Assembly (NCBI GenBank): GCA_947450745.1
Contig: CANFYD010000277.1
Coordinates: forward strand, 1-5,769
Length of the DNA stretch: 5,769 nucleotides
Direction: 5' to 3'
Source of the DNA: Burkholderiales bacterium
GTDB taxonomy: Bacteria; Pseudomonadota; Gammaproteobacteria; Burkholderiales; Burkholderiaceae_C
Positions 1-4,410 of this stretch are shown one piece after another. Position numbers and translations under genes: made by a program. The stretch's first letter is position 1; each line of letters starts with the position of its first letter. The notes under the pieces were generated by a model that worked only from the letters and a program-made list of their open reading frames with translations, was not told where the DNA came from and ran no database searches.

Positions 1-592
1 ACAGCGCCAACGCTTGCTCGTTGGCAGCCCCAGCCCCGAATTGCGCCGCGATGCGAGCCCGCTCGGTGGCCGGGCGGTTCTGGCTCAGCTTGGCCTTGGC
101 CTCACAGCGGGTCACGCGCAAGCGGAAGCCGACGATGGCGCTCAGCATTTTTTGTTGATAGTCGCTCGGCAAGCCGCGCCACTGCGCGGCGTAACCGGGC
201 TCATGCTGGGCGATCAAGCGCTTCAGCAGCGCGTCCTTGGAGGCCTCGTCCTCCACCAGTTCCACGTTGCCATAGACATGCACGGCCAAGTAATTCCAAG
301 TCGGCACATTCAACGGGCTGTCGTAATGCTGCGGTGACACGTAAGCGCTCGGGCCGTTGAACACCGCCAGCACCCGCGCTTGGGCTGAAAGCCACGCCCA
401 TTGCGGGTTGGCGCGCGCCATATGGCCTTCGAGCAGCCAACCCTGCGCATCTTGCTGCACGGTCAGCGGCACATGGGTGACGAAGGGATCGCCCGCAGGG
501 TCGGGGCCGACCAGCAGCGCGAGCGGATGCTCGGCGATCAGCTGAAAAATGCGCGGCAGGTCGGTCAGGGCAAAGTGGCTGGGGTTGTACAT
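1..592 (-). CDS. PaiB-like FMN-binding split-barrel protein (annotated in this family as 'negative transcriptional regulator'), C-terminus cut by window edge
   Basis: The reading frame is open from an ATG at 592-590 down to base 2, giving 197 codons with no stop. Family members are roughly 200-215 residues, so only a few C-terminal residues are missing. Recognisable blocks, in order, are an N-terminal MYNPSHF, GHMARANPQW (57-66), VFNGPSAYVSP (77-87), VPTWNYLAVHVYG (96-108) and KLSQNR (168-173). These are hallmarks of the PaiB / FMN_bind_2 family, a cytoplasmic flavin-binding split barrel. In Bacillus, PaiB was described with PaiA as affecting protease and sporulation gene expression. For most homologues the real role is unknown, and no helix-turn-helix is visible here, so a regulatory role is not shown by the sequence. 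The ribosome binding site is weak: GAAAG lies about 8 bases upstream of the ATG. The gene diverges from the TonB receptor across 359 bases. Family assignment is firm; function is not. Confidence 0.9.
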   Translation of the reverse strand, partial: MYNPSHFALTDLPRIFQLIAEHPLALLVGPDPAGDPFVTHVPLTVQQDAQGWLLEGHMARANPQWAWLSAQARVLAVFNGPSAYVSPQHYDSPLNVPTWNYLAVHVYGNVELVEDEASKDALLKRLIAQHEPGYAAQWRGLPSDYQQKMLSAIVGFRLRVTRCEAKAKLSQNRPATERARIAAQFGAGAANEQALAL

Positions 593-666
593 CGCGCTAC
601 TTTCAAACAGAGGTTGACACAAGGCCGCAGCATAGAACGCCGCCGCGTCAAGCCGATTCGTGCATT

Positions 667-699
667 CACGCCGAGCGTGGTTTCCCCTGGGTAAACCCG
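667..699. repeat. Overlapping inverted repeats in the divergent intergenic region
   Basis: CACGC (667-671) and GCGTG (675-679) form a perfect 5-bp arm pair with a 3-base loop. CG-GGTTT (676-683, with T678 bulged) pairs with AAACCCG (693-699) around a 9-base loop. The two hairpins share bases 676-679, so they cannot both form. Neither is followed by a T-run, so neither looks like an intrinsic terminator. They would lie in the leader of the minus-strand gene if its transcript began to the right of 700, or they could be protein sites. Confidence 0.35.
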
Positions 700-738
700 T
701 AACGCACGCCGTGGCAATGGTCACATACTGCGCCGAGC

Positions 739-771
739 TTGCGAGCGGTCGTCCGTTTTTTAGTTGCGAGC
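739..771. repeat. Short direct repeat TTGCGAGC x2, possible operator
   Basis: Identical octamers lie at 739-746 and 764-771, 25 bases apart start to start. GCCGAG also occurs twice close by, at 733-738 and 770-775. The second octamer covers the candidate -35 element of the receptor promoter. Spacing between two and three helical turns would be compatible with a dimeric regulator. The repeat is short and GC-rich, so chance is a real alternative. Confidence 0.25.
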
Positions 772-792
772 CGAGGGCATGGCAAGAATATT
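764..792 (+). promoter_or_regulatory. Candidate sigma70-type promoter for the TonB receptor gene
   Basis: TTGCGA (764-769) is a 4/6 match to the -35 consensus. It is followed after exactly 17 bases by AATATT (787-792), a 4/6 match to the -10 consensus. The pair sits in the most AT-rich part of the gap. Transcription would begin near 799 and leave a leader of about 150 nt before the receptor start. The match is modest and chance hits at this level are common. The -35 overlaps the second copy of the TTGCGAGC direct repeat. Confidence 0.28.
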
Positions 793-938
793 GCTAGTCC
801 CACAGACTGACGGCATGGGCAAAGCAGCCAAGCCGCTAACAGGGCAACAGCGACTGCGGTCACCCCAGCCGAAGCGCCCGCCCTGAACCGCGCCGCACCT
901 GCCCGACCGGCTCAACCCCAATTCAATCCAACCCTGAT

Positions 939-942
939 GGAG
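939..942 (+). promoter_or_regulatory. Ribosome binding site that decides the receptor start
   Basis: GGAG at 939-942 lies 9 bases before the ATG at 952. An in-frame ATG at 937 would add five residues but has no purine-rich Shine-Dalgarno upstream, only a C/A-rich run. In addition, the GGAG is made from that ATG's own bases. This favours initiation at 952. Confidence 0.6.
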
Positions 943-951
943 TCCCCTCTG

Positions 952-3246
952 ATGCCACTGCAACTTTCGCACGCCGCCAACGCCACCAACGCCAACGCCG
1001 CCCACCCCAGCCCGGCCCGCTTGGCCCTGGCGGTCGCCTTGGCCCTGACCGCTTGGCCGCTGCAACACGCGATGGCGCAAGAAAAAACCGCGCCGACCCA
1101 GTTGGAAACGGTCACCGTGACGGCCGAACGCCGTGTCGAAAGCATCAAGGACGTGCCCAACTCGGTGTCGCTGATCAGCGGCGAAACGCTTGATGCACTG
1201 AACTCCAGCGGCCAGGATGTGCGCTTCTTGTCCGGCCGCGTGCCCAGCCTGAACATCGAATCGTCGTTCGGGCGCGCCTTTCCGCGCTTCTACATTCGCG
1301 GCTACGGCAATACCGACTTCCGCCTGAACGCGTCGCAGCCGGTCTCGCTGGTCTATGACGATGTGGTGCAAGAGAACGCCATCCTGAAGGGCTTCCCGGT
1401 GTTCGACCTGGACCGCATCGAAGTGCTGCGCGGCCCGCAAGGCACTTTGTTCGGCCGCAACACGCCGGCCGGCGTCGTCAAGTTCGACTCGGCCAAGCCG
1501 ACGAAGCGGCTGGAAGGCTACGGCAGCCTGTCTTACGGCACCTTCGGCACGACCAATCTGGAAGGTGCGGTCAACGTGCCGCTGGGCGAAGGCGTGGCCG
1601 CCCGCTTCTCCTTGCAAGACCAGCGCCGCGACAACTGGGTGAAAAACACCTACGCACCCGGCCCGACGCAGAACCTGGAAGGCTACCGCGACACCGCCTT
1701 CCGAGCCCAGTTGCTGATCGAGCCGAGCAAGGACTTCAGCGCGCTGCTGAACCTGCATGGCCGCGATCTGGCGGGCTCGTCGCGTTTGTTCCGCGCCAAC
1801 ATCATCAAGCCCGGCAGCAATGACCTGGTGGACGGTTTCGACGCGACCAAAATCTCCATCGACGGCAAGAACGAGTCGAAGCTGAAGAACACCGGTGCCA
1901 ATGCACGGCTGCGCTGGGGCTTTGGCGAGCTGGCGCTGTACTCGATCACCGGTTATGAGTCGCTGACCACCTTCAACCGCGGCGACATCGACGGCGGCTA
2001 CGGTGCCGTCTTCGCCCTGCCCTCGGGCCCGGGCTTTCTGCCGTTCTCGTCCGAGACGGCCGACGGCATCCCCAAGCACCAGCAGCTGACGCAAGAATTC
2101 CGCCTGGAATCCAGCTACGCCGGCCCGCTGAACTGGCAAGCCGGGCTTTACTACTTCCATGAAGACTTCACCATGGAAGCGTTCAGCTACGACTCGCTGT
2201 TCGCTGCCGGGGCCCAGAACGGCTACAACCGTTCACGCCAGAAGAACGATGCCTACGGCGTTTTCGGTGCTTTGAACTATGTCGTCACGCCCGACTTCAA
2301 GCTGCGCGGCGGCCTGCGCTTCACGCAGGACAAGAAGACCTTCAATGTCGAGGACTACAACAGCGCCAGCTTCGGCACCATCCCGACGCTGGCCGGCTTG
2401 GCCGCTGCCGGGCCGCTGAGCGCCAAGCCCAGCGACAGCAAGGTCAACTGGGACGTCAGCGGCACTTATGCGCTGAACAAGGACGTCAACTTGTACGCCC
2501 GCGCAGCCACCGGCTTCCGCGCGGCCAGCGTGCAAGGTGCGGGTGCCTTCAACAACCAGTCGGTGGCAGCACCGGAGAACAATCTGTCCGTCGAGGCCGG
2601 CGTGAAGGCCGACCTGTTCGACCGCCGCGCGCGCCTGAGCTTCTCGGTGTTCCAGTACACGGTGAAAGATTTGCAGCTGACCGCCGTCGGCGGCTCGTCC
2701 AACTCGAACATCCTGCTGAACGCCAAAAAGGCCGAAGGCCGTGGCTTCGAGCTCGATCTGCAAGCGCTGCTGACCGACAACCTGATGGGTTCGCTGGGCG
2801 TCGGCTACAACGGCACCGAGATCAAGGACTCCGGCCTGGCCGTTGGGGTCTGCGCGGCCTGCACCGTGACCAACCCGAAGAACGCGGCCGGCCAAGCGCT
2901 GATCAACGGCAACTCGCTGCCGCAAGCGCCGAAGGTGACCGCCAACGCCACGCTGAAGTACACCATTCCCACCGTGGGCGGCGACTGGTATGTGTTCACC
3001 GACTGGGCTTATCGCAGCAAGGTCAACTACTTCTTGTATGAGTCGGTGGAGTTCACCGGCAAGGCGCTGCTCGAAGGCGGCTTGCGCGTTGGCCGCACCT
3101 GGGGCAATGGCAAGTACGAGACAGCCCTGTTCGTGCGCAACATCACCGACAAGGTGCAAACGGTCGGCGGCATCGATTTCAACAACCTGACCGGTTTTGT
3201 CAACGACCCGCGCACTTACGGCTTGCAGTTCAAAGCCAACTTCTGA
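952..3246 (+). CDS. TonB-dependent outer-membrane receptor
   Basis: The gene encodes a 764-residue, 22-strand-type receptor that takes up a bound substrate across the outer membrane using TonB-ExbBD energy. The N-terminus has a charged/polar stretch, a hydrophobic core (about 24-36) and a signal peptidase site after AMA (40-42). A TonB box follows (ETVTVTAERR, 52-61). The plug domain (about 63-180) carries IRGYGN (115-120) and the diagnostic RIEVLRGPQGTLFGRN (155-170). The barrel runs from about 190 to the end and includes a late NGNSLPQAPK block. It closes with a terminal Phe (YGLQFKANF), as expected for BamA-assisted insertion. There is no N-terminal FecA-type signalling domain, so control by a surface-signalling sigma factor is unlikely. 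Length and domain order are normal. Substrate cannot be read from the sequence. The downstream BMP importer suggests a nucleoside-like or purine-like compound rather than iron, but this is inference. An intrinsic terminator follows 8 bases after the stop. Confidence 0.96.
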   Translation: MPLQLSHAANATNANAAHPSPARLALAVALALTAWPLQHAMAQEKTAPTQLETVTVTAERRVESIKDVPNSVSLISGETLDALNSSGQDVRFLSGRVPSLNIESSFGRAFPRFYIRGYGNTDFRLNASQPVSLVYDDVVQENAILKGFPVFDLDRIEVLRGPQGTLFGRNTPAGVVKFDSAKPTKRLEGYGSLSYGTFGTTNLEGAVNVPLGEGVAARFSLQDQRRDNWVKNTYAPGPTQNLEGYRDTAFRAQLLIEPSKDFSALLNLHGRDLAGSSRLFRANIIKPGSNDLVDGFDATKISIDGKNESKLKNTGANARLRWGFGELALYSITGYESLTTFNRGDIDGGYGAVFALPSGPGFLPFSSETADGIPKHQQLTQEFRLESSYAGPLNWQAGLYYFHEDFTMEAFSYDSLFAAGAQNGYNRSRQKNDAYGVFGALNYVVTPDFKLRGGLRFTQDKKTFNVEDYNSASFGTIPTLAGLAAAGPLSAKPSDSKVNWDVSGTYALNKDVNLYARAATGFRAASVQGAGAFNNQSVAAPENNLSVEAGVKADLFDRRARLSFSVFQYTVKDLQLTAVGGSSNSNILLNAKKAEGRGFELDLQALLTDNLMGSLGVGYNGTEIKDSGLAVGVCAACTVTNPKNAAGQALINGNSLPQAPKVTANATLKYTIPTVGGDWYVFTDWAYRSKVNYFLYESVEFTGKALLEGGLRVGRTWGNGKYETALFVRNITDKVQTVGGIDFNNLTGFVNDPRTYGLQFKANF

Positions 3247-3254
3247 AGGCCGTG

Positions 3255-3286
3255 AAATGGGTGGCGGATCGCGCCGCCCATTTTTC
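3255..3286 (+). terminator. Strong intrinsic terminator after the TonB receptor
   Basis: AAATGGGTGGCG (3255-3266) pairs with CGCCGCCCATTT (3272-3283) to give a 12-bp stem with a single G·U pair (3262 with 3276). The loop has 5 bases (3267-3271). The right arm runs into TTTTT at 3281-3285. This is a textbook rho-independent terminator for plus-strand transcription. On the minus strand the U-tract is poor (ATTTCA). It lies between the receptor and the BMP gene, so any transcript joining them must read through it. Confidence 0.88.
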
Positions 3287-3330
3287 TGCTCAAGCCCGCT
3301 TGCCTTGAACCCTCTGCGACACCGCCTCGA

Positions 3331-4380
3331 ATGACGATGAAACTGAAGCCTCGCCCGTTCCTCCCGATGCAAGCTTTGGGCCTCCTGCTGGCCCTGTGCG
3401 CAGCCCTCACTCCCGCGATCACACAGGCGCAGACACCCAGCAAAAAGCTCTATGTCTTCGTCTCGCCCGACCGGCTGGGGGTGAACACTTTTTTGCAGCA
3501 GGGCAAGAGCGGCGTCGAGGCGGCGGCGAAAAAGCATGGCGCGGCCGTCAAGACGCTGGAAAGCAGCAACGCATCGGACCGCGCCGAGAACGTCCGCGCG
3601 GCTCTCAGTGACGGGGCCACGCTGGTCGTGCTGCTGGGCTTCGAGTTTGCCGACATCGTCGAGGAGCTGGCACCGAAGTCGCCCAAAACCCAGTTCCTGA
3701 TCGTCGATCAATGCATCAAGAAGCCGCCGGCCAATGTGTCCTGTGCGACCTTTCGCGAACAGGAGTCGGCCTATTTGCTGGGTGCCACAGCGGCCTTGTT
3801 CGCCAAGACGCAGCGCATCGGCGTGGTGGCCGCGCTGGACATCCCCTTCCTGCGCCGCTACACCGAGGCCTACGCCCAAGGCGCACGCATGGCCAAGCCG
3901 GGCATCGCGGTGGATGTCCGGTACGTGGGCGGGCCGAACCCCTTTGGCGACCCGGTGAGGGCCAAGGAGCAGGCGCTGGCCTTGCGCGCGGCCGGCAGCG
4001 AGAGCATTTTTACCGCCACCTCGGGCGGCGACTTCGGTGTCTTCGACGCCGCCCGCGCCCAAGGTTTTCAGGTCCTGTCGGTGGACAGCAACCGCTGCCC
4101 GAATGTGCCGGGGCTGGGGCTGGACAACACGCTCAAGCAGGTCGACCGTGTCGTGCAGCAAAGCATCGACCTGATCGAAGGCGGCGGGCCGGCGCAGCAG
4201 CGCAGCTATGGCCTGAAGGAAGGCGGCATGGGCTTGATGGCGCTGGACGTGGCCGGCCTGCCCCAGAGCGGCTGCCTGGTGGCGACACGGCCCGACGTCG
4301 TGCAAAAGATTCGCGCCTGGGCCCAGGACATCATCAGCGGCAAGCTGGTGATTGAAGACCCGATGACCCGCAAACGTTGA
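3331..4380 (+). CDS. BMP/PnrA-family periplasmic substrate-binding protein of an ABC importer
   Basis: The 349-residue product has an n-region MTMKLKPR, a hydrophobic core (about 14-28) and a likely signal peptidase I cut after TQA (31-33). The mature part shows the two-lobed BMP fold in order: YVFVSPDRLGVNTF (41-54), FEFADIVEELA (104-114), IVDQC (124-128), FREQESAYLLGATAAL (141-156), GVVAALDIP (164-172), YVGGPNPFGDPVRAKEQA (198-215), SIFTATSGGDFGVFDAA (225-241), VLSVDSNRC (248-256) and GLKEGG (294-299). Family members bind nucleosides, purines or related compounds and hand them to a membrane complex. The usual D-x-S-F-N ligand motif is replaced by DRLGVN (47-52), and four cysteines (128, 138, 256, 315) remain after processing. 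No clear Shine-Dalgarno precedes ATG 3331; ATG 3337 is an alternative. Codon 349 is followed by TGAATG. No separate promoter is evident in the 47 bases between terminator and start. Confidence 0.92.
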   Translation: MTMKLKPRPFLPMQALGLLLALCAALTPAITQAQTPSKKLYVFVSPDRLGVNTFLQQGKSGVEAAAKKHGAAVKTLESSNASDRAENVRAALSDGATLVVLLGFEFADIVEELAPKSPKTQFLIVDQCIKKPPANVSCATFREQESAYLLGATAALFAKTQRIGVVAALDIPFLRRYTEAYAQGARMAKPGIAVDVRYVGGPNPFGDPVRAKEQALALRAAGSESIFTATSGGDFGVFDAARAQGFQVLSVDSNRCPNVPGLGLDNTLKQVDRVVQQSIDLIEGGGPAQQRSYGLKEGGMGLMALDVAGLPQSGCLVATRPDVVQKIRAWAQDIISGKLVIEDPMTRKR

Positions 4381-4410
4381 ATGGGCTTGGCGGCTTGGAC
4401 GACTCACTGA
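4381..4410 (+). CDS. Nine-codon bridging ORF between the BMP gene and the ATPase gene
   Basis: An ATG directly follows the TGA of the BMP gene (TGAATG, 4378-4383). It opens a 9-codon frame, MGLAAWTTH, whose own TGA at 4408-4410 overlaps the ATG of the ATPase gene (TGATG, 4408-4412). There is no Shine-Dalgarno of its own. The layout would let ribosomes ending on the BMP gene reinitiate, translate nine codons and reinitiate again on the ATPase gene. The peptide itself is unlikely to have a function. It could equally be a chance by-product of a 29-base gap. Confidence 0.25.
   Translation: MGLAAWTTH

Larger units (their letters stand above)
593..951. other. Divergent intergenic region, no convincing gene
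   Basis: This 359-base gap separates the start of the minus-strand PaiB-like gene from the start of the plus-strand receptor. ORFs crossing it on either strand lack family resemblance or a ribosome binding site. It holds overlapping inverted repeats at 667-679 and 676-699, an 8-bp direct repeat TTGCGAGC at 739-746 and 764-771, a T6 run near 755-760, and a modest rightward promoter candidate at 764-792. The stretch around 750-795 is noticeably more AT-rich than the flanks, which fits a promoter zone. The last 90 bases before the receptor are C-rich and look unstructured. I compared it by eye with the conserved cores of cobalamin, TPP, purine, c-di-GMP and guanidine riboswitches and could not match any. 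Confidence 0.7.

Noticed and set aside
614..619. Perfect TTGACA -35 hexamer on the plus strand
   Set aside because: No reasonable -10 element lies 15-19 bases downstream; the sequence there is GC-rich (AACGCCGCC).
666..863. Minus-strand 65-codon ORF containing CDHCH, which matches the c-type heme motif CxxCH
   Set aside because: There is no surrounding cytochrome fold, no ribosome binding site, and the N-terminal half is unlike a cytochrome. The five-residue match is easily a coincidence.
937..951. Upstream ATG for the TonB receptor
   Set aside because: It lacks a Shine-Dalgarno, and its own bases supply the GGAG that sits well placed for ATG 952.
593..951. Cobalamin, TPP, purine, c-di-GMP or guanidine riboswitch upstream of the receptor
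   Set aside because: I looked for the conserved core sequences on the plus strand and found no convincing match. A covariance-model search would settle it.
760..2160. Long minus-strand ORF of 466 codons opposite the TonB receptor
   Set aside because: It is antisense to a well-recognised receptor. The translation is low-complexity, rich in Arg, Gly, Val and Gln, and resembles no family. Long antisense frames are expected in high-GC genes with strong third-position bias.
3388..3399. Possible lipoprotein signal (LLALC) in the BMP protein
   Set aside because: The residue before Cys23 is Leu rather than Gly, Ala or Ser, and the hydrophobic core continues past the Cys to a good signal peptidase I site. 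An ordinary secreted periplasmic protein fits better.
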